Assembly: GCF_030272615.1 (NCBI RefSeq)
Contig: NC_081415.1
Location: 628,969,240-629,033,239, forward strand
DNA length: 64,000 nt
Direction of reading: 5' to 3'
Source: Cryptomeria japonica
Lineage: Eukaryota; Streptophyta; Pinopsida; Cupressales; Cupressaceae
The notes under the pieces are model-generated. The model saw nothing but the letters and a program-made list of their open reading frames with translations. It had not been told where the DNA came from and did no database searches. A program made the position numbers and the translations under genes. This document shows, piece by piece, positions 22,925 to 35,061 of the stretch; positions within the stretch are counted from its first letter, which is position 1, and every line of letters starts with the position of its first letter.

Positions 22925-23853
22925 CTTAACAATAGGTTTGACTATTTCAGCAAAGCTAGCAATGAATCATCTAACAAAATTTACCTTGCCAAAGAAAGAT
23001 TGAATACCTTTGACATTCTTTGGCTCAAGTACATTGTTTATGGCTTCAATCCTTTTAGGGTCTATTCTAACCCCTTCCTTGGAGACAATATGCCCAAGCA
23101 ACTTCCCTTCAGTAACTCAAAATGACACTTTTTTGGATTTAAGGAAACACCAAATTGCAGGGCTTTGTTGAAAACCTTTTCCAAGTGCCCACAATGATCA
23201 TCTACCCTTTTAGAGAAACATGTTAAATCATCCTCATACACAACCATGATGATGTTGATAAATTCCTTGAAAGCTACATCCATTGCTCTCTAAAAAGTAG
23301 CTCAAAGATTTTTTAAACCAAAAGGCATCCTTACATATACATACGTCCCCCAAGGCATGGTAAAAGTAGTTTTGAATTGTTCAGACTCTTTCACTAACAC
23401 TTGATTGTATCTTGAGAACCCATCCATCATGGACAACAAATCACACCCAGTTACTCTTTGCAACATTGCCTCCATATTGGGGGAAGAATAGTTGTCTTTC
23501 AAACAAGCAACATTCAAATTCCTGAGATCAATACAAAGCCTTATGTCCCCATTCTTCTTTCTAACTAGGACTAAATTAGACACCCATGATGAATGTCTTA
23601 TAGGCTTAATGATCCCCACTTCCCTCAACTTGGTTAACTCTTGTTGCATTTTGGCTTCCAAAAGGGGGTTGATAGGTCTTTTCTTCTGTTGAAAAGGATC
23701 AGCATCTGGATGCAAAGGGACTTCATGTTCAAATAGATCTTGTCTATATGTCTTCAGGTCCTCATAAGACCAAGCAAAAACATGTTTATACTTTCTCAAT
23801 AATTTAATGAGGTTGGCCTTAATGTGAGGACCCAAGTTCTGCCCAATATACAC
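22925..23853 (-). pseudogene. GyA reverse transcriptase
   Basis: A Ty3/gypsy RT in two main frames. 23302-23853 has the fingers part (LREVGIIKP, SNLVLVRKKNGDIRLCIDLR, the MDGFSRYNQ block and MPFGLKNL). 23062-23283 has the catalytic box VVYEDDLT with both Asp residues, then FGVSLNPKKCHF. A stop and a change of frame separate them near 23290, and the thumb region near 22930-23060 is broken too. In the polyprotein it follows the extra RNase H. Confidence 0.85.
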
Positions 23854-24474
23854 CTACTTAGGGGATGATTCTATCCCTAAATTCACTTCCTCCAATTCTT
23901 CTGATTTGGTGGTTGACTGTTGATGCAAATGGCTATCATTGTGACTAAACATACCTTCCAGTTCTACTAATCCTCTAGGGATTTCATTGGTTTCCAACTG
24001 GACCATGTCATTTCCAAACATTGTTTCTCTATCTTCCACTACTTCTACTAATTCATTGCAATCGATTTTCTGTCCATCATAATCATCAATGCATTGTATG
24101 AATCTAAGAATATCTTCATGATCTGCAAACACTTGCCGATTATATACATTATCAAAAATATCAGGCCTAACTTTTATCTCAATTGTAGACACACTGGTTA
24201 ATGTTACATCATCATTCTTTAATGCAAGATTAGCTAAGAAATCAGCCATGATGTTCTTTGATCTTTCTATCCAGTTAATAGAAAATGCACAAAAATGCTC
24301 AATCACATCCCAAACAACATGTTTATATCTTTTCAAATGATCATTTTTGGATGCATATTTAGACCTTATCTGAGAATCCACCAACTCCGAATCCCCAAAT
24401 ACTCTTAACAACTGAATTCCATGCTTCTTAGCAACTTCAAGTCCCAATAACAAAGCTTCATATTCAACTGTGTT
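23854..24474 (-). pseudogene. GyA second RNase H (RVT_3 type), C-terminal part
   Basis: This continues the RNase H that begins at 25891, beyond the sL1 insertion. It holds VEYEALLLGLE (catalytic Glu), RVFGDSELV (Asp) and NIMADFLANLA (Asp), the order typical of plant RVT_3 RNase H. After the domain come about 100 acidic residues that lead to the RT start. The four acidic residues are intact across the two parts. Location before RT, directly after protease, is unusual compared with the common position behind the gypsy RNase H. Confidence 0.8.
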
Positions 24475-24479
24475 ATTTG

Positions 24480-25603
24480 TGTTGGCATTTTTGATGTTTA
24501 TGTTGTGATTGTCATTGATGGACACACACTTGCATTGAGATCTCCTTTTTATGTATGAGTTAGAGCACAACCGGTATTTGTTCCAACCGGTATGTTGTAT
24601 TATAGTCTTTAGACTATTGGCGTTTTGCAGAATGTGTTTCCCGGTCTGAAGCGGCATGTTGACCCCAAGCGGTTCATGGATCCCAAGTGGTACGAGGGAT
24701 TAAAGTGACATAACACATTTTTACCAATCTTCATTTTTGTCAAACCAGCAACCGACATTTTATATGAACTAGTAATACTCTGTGATGAGTTACCATCCAT
24801 CAATTGTTTGACGGTGCTAACACCTAAACGGTGCTTTTTGTGTCATGGTACCAAGTATGTCTAGGTTCATTGAACCTAGGAAATTGTTATGTAATCCTAT
24901 TGGACCGACATGAAATCAGATTCCTTTATAAGGACATCATGTCTAGGGTTTTAGGTTCTTGATGTGGTTGTAGCAAAAGTTTATGTTGTTGCTAGGGTTT
25001 AAGGTGACTGAGGAGTTGGAGAGAATATGAATGTGTAGAAGACTAGAGTAATGCTGGAGTGCATTAGGAACGAGCTATCAAGGATCTAACCAAGCAGTCT
25101 GTGCTACTAGCTAGATCAAACACTTGTTGATTACTCACATCTTTGACAAGTCTGTAGCCCTTAATTGGGTAGGCCCAAAAGCCTTTTGTAAATCCTCTAA
25201 CAAGGTGGTTCACATCTATGGATCTAAAATCCTCTAGCAAGGTAGTCTTTACTCGGACTTATCTACTAACAGAGATTGAGATTCCTAATAGGATCTGTTC
25301 TGGTAAAGAACATTGTAAGACCTTAACCGGTCTAACCTTAACCAGTCTGGTTCCTATTCTACAGATAGTTACTTGTGAGTTCCATCTCACCATGGTTTTT
25401 CCCATTTGGGTTTCCACGTCAAAATCTCTTGTGCTATGGTGTTTTTGCTTCTGTGGGTGAATGCATTATTAGCTATTTGGTTTGCATGTGTGTTAATCGA
25501 TTTGTCTGCTAAATTGTTATATCGGTTTACTATTAGTCTTGCAAAGTGTTTAAGTGCAGAGATTATTGGAATACTAATTCACCCCCCCTCTTAGTATTCA
25601 TCA
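24480..25603 (+). mobile_element. sL1: solo LTR of a copia-type element
   Basis: 1,124 bp, TGTTGGCATT to TATTCATCA, flanked by atttg at 24475-24479 and 25604-25608. It has the copia-type U5 module TCACCATGGTTTTTCCC, GGGTTTCCACGT and a C-rich tract near the end. There is no interior, so it most likely arose by recombination between two LTRs. It splits the RNase H reading frame of GyA without other damage. Confidence 0.85.
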
Positions 25604-25608
25604 ATTTG

Positions 25609-25891
25609 TACACTGGAAAGCTAATAGAAAAGAGTATTTGAAAGTCATACCTGATGGGGACACAAAAAGAAATCCTGCTCCAGATCCTTCTTTAAAGAAA
25701 GCTCTATCAAAGTACATATGCCATAAATCTTGTTGTTGAGATTCACATTCATTAACAATAGGATCAGTATTTTTCAACTGAGGTAGAATTGGTTGTACTC
25801 TGAAGTTATCAAGATCTACATAAATCATGCAATTCAACATATTAGGGTCTATCTTCTCAATTACCCTAGGAGCATGTGGTTGTCTATACAA
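25609..25891 (-). pseudogene. GyA second RNase H (RVT_3 type), N-terminal part
   Basis: It follows the protease frame after one stop. After a linker of about 50 residues it reads LWHMYFDRAFFKEGSGAG, the first strand of an RNase H with its catalytic Asp, then FVSPSG. The frame breaks off where sL1 entered and resumes at 24474. The RVT_3 family degrades RNA in RNA:DNA hybrids; a second copy is known from the Tat lineage of gypsy elements. Confidence 0.8.
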
Positions 25892-25897
25892 CTTAAC

Positions 25898-26644
25898 CTA
25901 GCTTCCATTGACTGGGATTGTTGCATATGAAAGATCTAACTGCATGTTTCCTCCAACTTCTACAACCCATTGTTTGGATAATAGCATGCCATAATGGGGT
26001 TTTGTGTTAGTTACTATGACATACATTTTATAGTTTGCTTTAGGAAATGCTGCTATCTTTACCTCTACATCCTTCATTGTACCTATCACAGGTACTTCTT
26101 TGTTGTCCATAGCATAACATTTCCCATACACAATACTTACTGATAGTCCCAATTCTTTCATGACACCATATGGAATCACATTTGCAGTAGCACCAAAGTC
26201 TATCATACAATTCTTGATCAACCTATTATTGACTAATAAGGTCACATAAAACAGATCCACCTGGGAAGGTTCCTGAGTAATTTTTGTTCCAACATATACT
26301 TCTGGAGTTTGAAGCTCATTATCCTTTTCATCCTTCATGGTGTTTGTAGGTGAAGCTGCACTTTTATCTGAGATATTAGAAAATAAAGAGAGAGCAACTT
26401 CTCTATGTTCCTTTATTTTCATCAGTTCTACCAATGGGACTGTAACTTTCATTTGGGTCAAATCCTGAGTCATATCAAAGGTGGACCTGATAATTGACTT
26501 AGTATTAATTTTAGCCTTTTCTATTTTTGGTTGGCTTTCCCTTTTAGCCGTAGTAGTCCCTTGTAAATTGCCAGTAGTATTATTATATGCACTCTTGGCT
26601 AAATCTTTGGATTTATCACCTTTTGCATGACCATCTTGAGGCAA
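25898..26644 (-). pseudogene. GyA protease
   Basis: 248 codons. The first 125 residues are a hydrophilic, Lys- and Thr-rich spacer. The retropepsin-like part follows: VTLLVNNRLIKNCMIDFGATANVI-type start, with the active site reading DFGA where DSGA is usual, then MKELGL, a VIGTMKDVEVKI flap region, and GMLLSKQWV in place of the usual ILLGR-type strand. The Asp is present; the Ser-to-Phe change would probably impair it. Confidence 0.75.
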
Positions 26645-26668
26645 AGTATCATTACTTGTTGTCTGTTT

Positions 26669-27301
26669 CTAAGATATTTCTTTCATGAACATGAAGCCTG
26701 GTTCACCCTGATCTCCATCCCTTTTACTACTTCTCAGATTGTAATTGTGCTTGGCTTTGGCTATGGTAGCCTTAGTAAGATTTTTTACCTCTTCATCACT
26801 AGGTCTTATGAGATGAACTTCTTCATCTTCAATGGTTACCACATTTAAGGTAGGATGCCAATCAATTTTTAGCTGCCCTTGGTAACATTCATCATAACTC
26901 AGTGCATCATACCCATAGGATTCACTTTGTGAAGACTCATTATCACTTTCAACAATGGTGTCAAACATGTTAATATGAGGCTCACTCTCCTTTCTCATGG
27001 ATTCATCTAGAGCTTGAGCCATAACACACTAATGGGGAGAATGTGGCCCATCACATGCCATGCACCAAGGAGTACATTCCATATTGTGTACATTTCCTCC
27101 TTTTAAAGGATCTGGGGTGTCGTGGTTTAGTGTGTTTTTCAACTTATCATGCTGAGGTTCGCCATCCTTCCAAGTGGTGTTGTATGGCATATCATGTAAT
27201 TTGGGAGGCCTATCTTGCCAATTATAGTGAGGTTTGTCATTCTTACTTACCTTAGCAGTAAGATCTTTCACTTTGTCTTCTTCCTTGGAAACTTTATTAG
27301 G
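26669..27301 (-). pseudogene. GyA gag C-terminal region with zinc-knuckle-like motif
   Basis: Two open pieces, 27029-27271 and 26669-27022. The first ends with WCMACDGPHSPHQC, a shortened CCHC-like arrangement (CX2CX3HX4C) that plausibly replaces the nucleocapsid knuckle. The second is acidic and ends in a stop before the protease frame. One stop (27026-27028 region) divides them. Role as nucleocapsid is inferred from position. Confidence 0.6.
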
Positions 27302-27919
27302 CTATTGTTTTGATTCTTGCCACAGCCTACCATCAGTCCTCCTTCCCAGTTTTCCACATGCTTTCCTATTACTTTCTACATTTATGGCAATTCTAAAAGC
27401 ATCTCTCAGACTATGTGGCTTTTTATCCCTTAGACTATAGGCCATTTTAGAATTAAAAGCATTATAGTAAGTGTTCAAACACATATCATCATCTAATCTC
27501 ATCACTTGGTAGAGCCTATGCATTGCTTTCTGAAACCTAGCATTGAAGTCTATGACAATTTCATTATCAGACTTCCTAATATTGTTGAACTCATTGAGAG
27601 TAAAGCTCATATTTATTTTATCACCATATTGCTCTTGAAAGCAATTCTTAAACTCCTCCCAAGAACAAATGCTATTCACGGGTAGACCTCTGTACCAATC
27701 CCTTGCATCATCCACCAAGGACTGTATAAATAATTTCATGATGACATCTTCAACTACAATCTCATAATCATCTACCAAGTCACCAAAAGATTTTAAGTGC
27801 TCTTCTGCACTTACAGCATTATTTCTAGCAAATTTGTGGAGCTTATCCCTCAATTCAGTAGGAACATGATTAGGGTACCCTGGGATTCCCGCAAAGAAAA
27901 ATTGTCTGTATAACTCCAA
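27302..27919 (-). pseudogene. GyA gag capsid domain
   Basis: 205 open codons with a clear retrotransposon gag domain: FAGIPGYPN, LVDDARDWYRGLP, SWEEFKNCFQEQYGD and the following conserved helices, ending in a basic stretch. It would form the capsid of the particle. A stop at its start separates it from the upstream N-terminal region, which is in the same polyprotein. Confidence 0.85.
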
Positions 27920-27934
27920 ATTAATGGGTCTTCT

Positions 27935-29067
27935 CTAGAACTGGTTACCAGTAGGATTACTACCCATTTTCATTCCCATATTAAGAACATGAGTTAGAAG
28001 GACTTGGTTACTTCGGTTAGTAATGGGGACTTGACTAACTAGACTAATACTCACAGGTAGGGTTGACTGAATTTTGATTGGAGGGGGTGAGGCATGCTGA
28101 GGTGAAAGCTTATTTGGGTTAGTGGAAGGAAAGATTATGGGAGGAGCCTTTAGATAATTAATTTTTGTTTTAACCTCTTGATTGGTTGCTTCTAACTTAG
28201 CTCTCTCCAATTCCCTTTGTAGATCTTCCTTTTCTTTCCTCGTCCTTTCTATCTCTCTTTCATGTGCAGACAACCGATGAGAGATTTACTCTCTAGTCTT
28301 AGATCCAGACCCAATTTCTGTGCACTTTTGTTTTCCTTTGTCAATATTAGTTCTAATAGGTTGTGGATTACTAAGAACCTCCCTACTAGGTTGCACAACA
28401 AACTTGTGTGTAGGGTTAGTCTTGATAGTCAGATTTTCTTTAATAAATGGACCCTCTTCCTCACTCTTGGTTTTCTCTTGAGTGAACAATTCAAGATCAA
28501 CAATCTGCCTTAAAAGCCTATCTCTCTCAATCAATTTTTCCTTAACTTCCTTCTCCTTATTTTTTTCTTTTTGTGTCCTTAGTGAAATCAATTGATGAAC
28601 TCTTCTATTGACAGCCTCAATTTCTTGGGATACTTCATCTTCATCAGGGAAAACCTCTTTAGAATCTAACATATTGACTTGATCAATATCAATCAGACTA
28701 ATATTCCCATCTATAGTTCTTGGCACATAATCCATCTTAACATTAGAACTATTTCTATCCTTCCTAGACAAGCTACCATGAGAAATCTTCTGATTCAAGA
28801 CTTGGACATCTTCATTATTACCAAATAAACTAGAATGAAAACTTGGAATGTCTTGCTCAGATTCATGGGAAGAAGAATTTGAATTTGCATATATGGGTCT
28901 TTCAGATGACTTACCCATGTGACTGCTTTTCTGTATCTTGGCAACATTAGATGGCTTATGTGCAACTGATCTTTTCGGGCCTTCTTAGGCAATCCCCCTT
29001 GCAACATCTCTTGAGGATTTCTACTCATGAATGATTTGGTGTTCTTTCCTCTCTGCATTATATCCAT
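27935..29067 (-). pseudogene. GyA gag N-terminal region, coiled coil
   Basis: Pieces at 28795-29067, 28286-28918 and 27935-28273 make up a long hydrophilic N-terminal part. It has Ser-rich segments, then two coiled-coil runs rich in Lys/Glu/Arg (EKNKEKEVKEKLIERDRLL and EIERTRKEKEDLQRELERAK), then a Pro/Ser-rich linker with NPTGNQF. A frameshift lies near 28900 and a stop near 28280. Extra N-terminal regions of this kind are known from Ogre-type elements. The true start is probably the ATG near 29065. Confidence 0.6.
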
Positions 29068-29324
29068 TTTCCTTAAGATGAATTATTCTTATTCAAGAGC
29101 ATTGGTTATTTCTTGTCAGAGTCGCCACCCAAAACTATGGGAAAATAAGGAATTAAGCTTGGCAAATCACTCACAGAAATAATAGAACAAGAAAGTCTTC
29201 AGAGAGAAAATAACAAAGATCAGAAGTAAGATGACCAATTACAAGGACCAAATACACACAATATCGAAACGATTTTCAGCTAATATAAGCACCAATTTGT
29301 AGCATAGATTCACACTATAACTAT
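29068..29324 (-). other. GyA 5' leader
   Basis: Untranslated leader between PBS and gag. It holds a second PBS-like sequence, GTGGCGACTCTGAC on the minus strand near 29109-29122, similar to the actual site next to the LTR. I see no coding sequence. Confidence 0.5.
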
Positions 29325-29341
29325 CCCCAACAGAGTCACCA
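29325..29341 (-). promoter_or_regulatory. GyA primer-binding site
   Basis: The minus strand reads TGGTGACTCTGTTGGGG, four to five bases after the LTR end at 29346. TGGCGACTC-type sites are typical next to the LTR in large plant gypsy elements. The tRNA used is not assigned here. Confidence 0.65.
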
Positions 29342-30172
29342 CTTTTGTTGTTCTCAAATTCTGATTTCCCTATCCCCTCTGTAATAAAATTCAAAGCCTC
29401 TATTGCATGTGGAGAGAATGACAAGAAAATCAAAACCCATAATAACATATAACAAGGTTTATGCAAAACCTTCTACACTTCAAGCTTGTCATAAACTTAG
29501 GTGGGTATACCTCTCGTAAATACTTTCACAATTTTAATATAAGATCCATAGTAAACCAGTGTTAGAAACATGTGAACCTCATCACCTCAATAATACTGAA
29601 AACTTAAGAGAAAACATGTATTCATTTTCAGTCTTAACACCAAGAAAGATAAAATGAACTCCATAAATGATATCAGTGCCTTTTCCAGGCTACAGAGTCA
29701 CCCAAACTAAACAAGAATTCCAAATCTGAGTATTTACATACATTTCATTGCTTCAACTTTATCAACCTAATATATGCCTGACATATATATAAGTCTTTTC
29801 TTTATTCCAAACCCAGTCATCGAATTCAAGAAGAAAACAATTGATTTACTAACAAAATGGTTTCACATATATTTAATTCCCCTCCTTGAGAGAAAAACCT
29901 AAAACATGTCTATAAGATTGCCTTGCAAACCCTATCCAATAAAAAACCCTAGATTATTCAAAAGAAACTAGTAAATCAATGAATGCACACAAGAAGACAA
30001 CAAAGATTTAGGCTCAGAATGCTTTGATCTATATATTAATATTCATTTTGAAAATCTTACATAACTCAAGGTGATTTCTGAAAGAACCAGAAAACCTTAG
30101 ATATATTTTAGCAAAGTTTCTTTACCAATTCTTGTGATCCCCTCTTCTCAAGTCCTGGTATCCATTTATAAT

Positions 30173-30180
30173 GATATGGA
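30173..30180 (-). promoter_or_regulatory. LTR TATA box of GyA (5' copy)
   Basis: TATAAATG on the minus strand in the same conserved block as at 2512 and 61932. As part of the 5' LTR this is the promoter that would drive the genomic RNA of GyA. Confidence 0.55.
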
Positions 30181-30306
30181 TGCAAACAAGCTTCAGACTT
30201 TCCTAGGAATAGTTTGTTACAACCGTGATTCCCTCTTAAAAGAGGTTGCAAGTCATTTTCAATCCTAACTTCCTGAGGGTCATTGTGATATTGCAACATC
30301 AATTAA

Positions 30307-31464
30307 TCACTCTTGATCCTCCACTTCTTGCACCGCATATTTGGCTTTCCATCCTTCAAATCTGTCATCATCAGGCCATGGAAAGTTAATAATTTTCTTT
30401 TTCAATTTATTTAATCTTTTCCAGGTGCTTCTTAACTGCTTGACTTCAGCCTCCAAAAAAACATAGTGTGCCTTCATCTTTTCAATTTCTTCAATTGTTC
30501 GAATAAATAAAGATATGTCATCTAATTGATGACTTCATTTATCCATTGAAACAATTTATGTCGTAGCTCATCTAGCCTTACCTTTTCATCTTTCAACTAA
30601 CTTGAACTAACAAAACCTCCAAGAAACAGTTCAAACTTCTGGTTTGTATATTATTTTTTGTACGGGTTGGCCTTTCTCTCTAAACCAACTCTCCCTTCTG
30701 CTAACCTAGACATACCTTTAACCAACTCACATGTGGATTTAATATTTTGTATCATCCTCTGCCTCTTCATAAGATGAACACATAAGTTCCAAATCTATTT
30801 CCCTTGCTATCCACTTATTCAAAATTGGCAATAGAGTAGCCTTGTCTTCCTTCAGATCAATTAACATGCTTAAAACTCTTTTCACATATATGTACACAAT
30901 AGAAGCTCCTATTGTGTCAGCAAACTTCAAAATTGTGCCTCTAATATTTTCCTCATATTTACTAGAAAATATGGCTTGAGCCTGCTTCAATTTCTCTGTT
31001 TCATCTTGAATAGATTCAGTGGATTAAAAACCAGGGTTTAAAGGGGACAAGGGAAACACAATGATTGGACTGGCAAAGGGAGGTTTGGCTGGAGAAGAGG
31101 CAATCATCAAGGTAGAGGATTCACCTTGATGATGTTGCCCTAATATTTGATTCTTCAATCTGACAATCATGTTGTCCCTTTGGGCTATTTCATCTTTGGC
31201 TTCATTGTAGGCTTTTAGAATTACCTCCAACTTAACCTAGAGATCTGCCTTTTCTTTTGCCTCTTTCTTAGCCACAACCATGTTGAATTTTGTTGATTCC
31301 AATATTGTGCCAGCAACCTCCACTACCCCTATGTCTTTTACCCTCTTCACAATAATGCTTCTGAGATAACTTCATATTGTGGTGTCTTTCCTCTTTTTAT
31401 TCTCTTCCATCTTTAGTGACCACATAACTAAAGCAACCTAATCGTTGCTATAAGTTATTCCTTA
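30307..31464 (-). pseudogene. GyA U3 gene, C-terminal part (5' LTR copy)
   Basis: The second LTR copy of the tail of the U3 gene. Open pieces at 31024-31230 and 30739-30990 match the 3' LTR copy at 2982-3699. The stop TGA at 30307-30309 is at the same place as 2646-2648. This copy is more broken by stops and indels than the other. It continues upstream at 55110 beyond CoB. Confidence 0.55.
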
Positions 31465-33001
31465 TGATAGTTCTAATACTTGATATAAGTACAGATCCAA
31501 TAGCCAACAAGATGAGAGGGGGGGGTGAATCATACAAGCTTAATCATCCATAAAAACATCAGATTCAACCTCGGTAACATATATTTTAGTAATATAACCA
31601 AAACTGTCAAACATACAAACTCAAAAGCATATAAACATCATAAACCACATAACACTAGATTTAATGTGGAAACCCAAATAGGGAAAAACCACTGTGGGAT
31701 TTCGGACCCACTAAGAAATATACTCTTCTAGAGTATGCTTGGTTAAAAGCAAATCCTGTTAAAGATTACAAACACATTGCTAGATGTGACTCGGTTAAGG
31801 GATTTCCCTTATATCTGTTAGGATCTTCACCTTGTTAGAAGTGACCTTGTTAAAGGATTTCAAACACTCAATCAAAATGTCACCTTGCTAGAGGGTTTTA
31901 CAAATAAGACTGTTAAGTCCACTCGATTAAGAAATTTTCTATCACTTTCACAAAATAACAGTAATAAAATCTATCTGCAACTTCACATCTAAAATGCTAA
32001 AGCAGATTCCTATTTGTTCAATACAGTCTAGACATAGAACTAATCTTGTCTATCTGTTGGGCTTCTATACTCTATTATTCAAATAGGTCTTCAAGCTTTT
32101 GTGCTCGGTAATCACTATGTAGCATCCCTATGCATACACTTGCCGGCATACATTGTTTATCAACAGTTTCCTATTTATAAACAATTAAGTAACTGCATAA
32201 TCTCCTTGATCACATTTCCCATGATCAATCCTAGCCATTAGATCTTTGATCTTGTCCAGGTTCAATGCATCTTTTGATCTGAAAATGTTTTACCCCACCT
32301 TCAAACTTGCATACATTTCTTGGAACTTGTGCCAGGGTATTGCGGTTCAATCTGAGTTGTAGATCTTCATGCCGACTTTCCATTGCCTTAGATTCATTAA
32401 CAAACTTCATCCATGGCTCACCAATCAATTAATCTGTTCCAGCTCATCAGCTTCCTTCATTAAATAACGCATGTAAACATTTAATGCATTCTGTTATAGC
32501 TCGGTTACAACTCGGTAACAACTCGGTGAATACTAAACTTTACTCGGTAGACATTCCGCCTTCATTAACCGATAGCGATAACCTTAGGGTTTACCGACTA
32601 GGTTCCTTAGGGTTTACCAACTAGGTTCTTTTCTTGATAACATAGTATAGTATTAACCTTTACAATTTACAACATATGTATGATGTTAAAACAATCTAAA
32701 ACATCATGATCTCATCATTGTCTGACTCAGTATTAGTTGCCCATTGAATACCTTATTCATCATATTCTTTCCTATGTCTTTTCCCGATATCTTTATACTC
32801 TCCAAATCATACTTCTCAAGATATGGAAACATCATACTGAATTAGAAAATCAATTTCTTGACATCAATGACAAAATAATAATAATATCAAGATAGTAAAC
32901 ATCCTTAATCAATTATATCCATAGTCATCAACAACCTTCTCAATATCCTTATGAGATGCCAACAATCTTTCATTGTCTATTATAATGCTATATTGCCAAC
33001 A
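31465..33001 (-). repeat. CoB 3' LTR
   Basis: 1,537 bp, matching 53583-55104. On the plus strand it runs from TGATAGTTCT to TTGCCAACA. It has the copia-type module in reverse (GTGGAAACCC, GGGAAAAACC) and a G-rich tract near the left end. Many CTCGGTA words occur. Confidence 0.88.
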
Positions 33002-33422
33002 ATATCCCCCTTTGGTATTGATGGAAAAACCAATTGATTTGACCTTACAAGATTTGGATTGTTGTGATTCTAAAATGCTGAAATGCTCTCCCCCATACAT
33101 TAGACTTCTCTTGTTTTCTTCAGTTTTCTTCTTAGTCTTCTCCCCTGATATTAGTCTTCTCCCCCTTTGACAACAATGCCAAAAAGTAAAGAACTGAAAC
33201 ATAATTTCTTCCTGTATGAAGTGAATTCCTTCTTGTTGTGTATCAATTCAGTCTCCGTCAAAGCATTTTGTCTTCAATTCATGTTCTATGTAATATGTCT
33301 TGTAATATTTCCTGTAATAATTCCTGTACACCTTTAGAAAACATCGTAAAGTGTATAAATCAGCATCAAATCCCAAAAGATATTCGATAGAGTCATCAGA
33401 TTGATGCTTTCATCGAACTTAG
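33002..33422 (-). other. CoB 3' noncoding region with polypurine tracts
   Basis: The PPT on the minus strand, AAAGGGGGATAT, is at 33002-33013 next to the LTR. A second run, TCAAAGGGGGAGAAG, lies at about 33158-33172. No gene is visible here. Confidence 0.7.
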
Positions 33423-34526
33423 TTAGTGAGTAGAAGATACGGGTAGGACCCCTAACTTACTTCTGAGATATTCAAAAGTGTCCCTTGGTAGTGGCTTGGT
33501 GAAGATATCTGCTATTTGTTCCTTTGTGCTAACATACTTCAACACCACTTTCTTCTCTTGAGCTTCTTCTCTAAGATAATGATATTTGATAGAGATGTGC
33601 TTTGTCTTAGAGTGCATAACATGATTCTTTGAAATATTAATGGCACTATTATTGTCACAGAATATAGTTACTGGCTCAGTAACTTCCTCATTTATACCTT
33701 CCAACAGTTGTTTGATCCATGCAATGTTGGTACAATTCAATGCTACAACAACGTATTCAGCTTCTGTTGTTGACTGTGAAACACATCCTTGTTTCTTGCT
33801 AAGCCAACTCACTAGTCTTTCTCCTAAAAAGAGAGCTCCTCCACTTGTGCTTTTTCTGTCATCAATGTTGCCTACCCAATCAGCATCAGTATAAACTTTT
33901 AAATCAAAATCATTTCCTTTTTGATATACTAAGCCATAATCCTCAGTGCCTTTCAAGTATCTAAAGATTCTTTTGATTGTTGTCATGTGTGTTTCCTTAG
34001 GATCTACAAAGAATCTTGCAACTATACCTACTGCATGTGCTATGTCTGGTCTGCTATGAACAACATATTGTAACTTTCTAGTCATGGATTGGTAAAGTAT
34101 CTCATCAACAGATGTAGATTCATCATTCTTTGATAATTTACAGTTGGTAGTCATAGGAGTACTTACTGGTTTTGAATCCTCCATTCCAAATTTCTTCAAG
34201 ATTTCCTTTATGTACTTGGATTGAGTAATGAAAATCTCATTTTTCATTTGTAGTATCTGTAAACCTATAAAATACTTTATCTCACCAATTAATGACATCT
34301 CAAATTCTTTGCTCATTTCATTTCCAAAGTTCTTGCATAAAGAGTCATTTCCATAAAATATAATATCATCAACAAATATGGTTGAGATCAGTATTCCATC
34401 ATCATTCTTCATATACCTATTGTTGTTCTCACTTGTCCTTATAAAACCAATCTTAATCAAATAAGAGTGCAATCTTTCATACCATGATCTAGGTGCTTGT
34501 TTCAAACCATATAAAGCTTTGTTCAA
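33423..34526 (-). pseudogene. CoB reverse transcriptase and RNase H, C-terminal 367 codons
   Basis: The longest intact copia piece in the window. It begins NKALYGLKQAPRSWYERL, has the catalytic box TIFVDDIIFYGND, then FGMEDSKPVSTPM, the connection block, and RNase H with VYTDADWVGNIDDRKST, STTEAEYVVV and IFCDNNSAINISKN, all catalytic acidic residues present. It ends with ADIFTKPLPRDTFEYLR and a stop 421 bp before the LTR. The upstream part of RT has stops, so the frame cannot make the full enzyme. Confidence 0.92.
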
Positions 34527-35056
34527 TTTATATACCTAATCTTTATTATTGTCTTCAACAAATCCTTCATGTTGTTCAATAAAAACTTCTTCTTCTAATA
34601 TTCAATTTAGAAATGCAGATTTGACATCCATTTGATATACCTTGAAGTTTTTGAAAGCAACATAAGCCAACAATGTTCTTACTCCTTGAAGTATAGCAAT
34701 AGGTGCAAAAGTTTCACCATAATCAATTCCTTCTTCCTAAGCATAACCTTTGCAAACTAGTCTTGCTTTGTTTCGAATGAGCTCTCATTTTTCATTTAGC
34801 TTATTTATGAAAATCCACTTTGTACTGATTACATTTTTGTCGTTTGGTCTTGGGATTAGTGTCCATGTGTCATTCTTCTTGATTTGATCAATCTCTTCTG
34901 TCATAGCATTTATCCATTGTTCATTGTTAAATGCCTCTTTCACCATTCTCGGTTCAAATTCAGATATCAAACATGTGTTCTATCTCAATTTGTTCCTTGT
35001 CATCACTGGATCATCCTTATCTCCTATAATCTAACTTGGTGCATGATGTCTTCTAA
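34527..35056 (-). pseudogene. CoB reverse transcriptase, N-terminal part
   Basis: Same frame as the next piece but with several stops. Recognisable are WINAMTEEIDQIKKNDTW, the KWIFINKLNE segment, [22 protein letters not shown] and VYQMDVKSAFLN. The region before it, toward integrase, is cut by GagC at 35061. Confidence 0.85.
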
Positions 35057-35061
35057 CATAC

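Larger units (their letters stand above)
29346..31464 (-). repeat. GyA 5' LTR, distal part (end of U3, R, U5)
   Basis: Counterpart of 1709-3771. It ends with the TGTTGTTCTC terminus next to the PBS, so this is the 5' LTR of a minus-strand element. CoB entered after 31464; the LTR resumes at 55110. Confidence 0.8.

Noticed and set aside
29100-29125. Second primer-binding site for an additional element in the GyA leader
   Set aside because: TGGCGACTCTGAC is not next to an LTR end, so it is noted only as a PBS-like duplicate.
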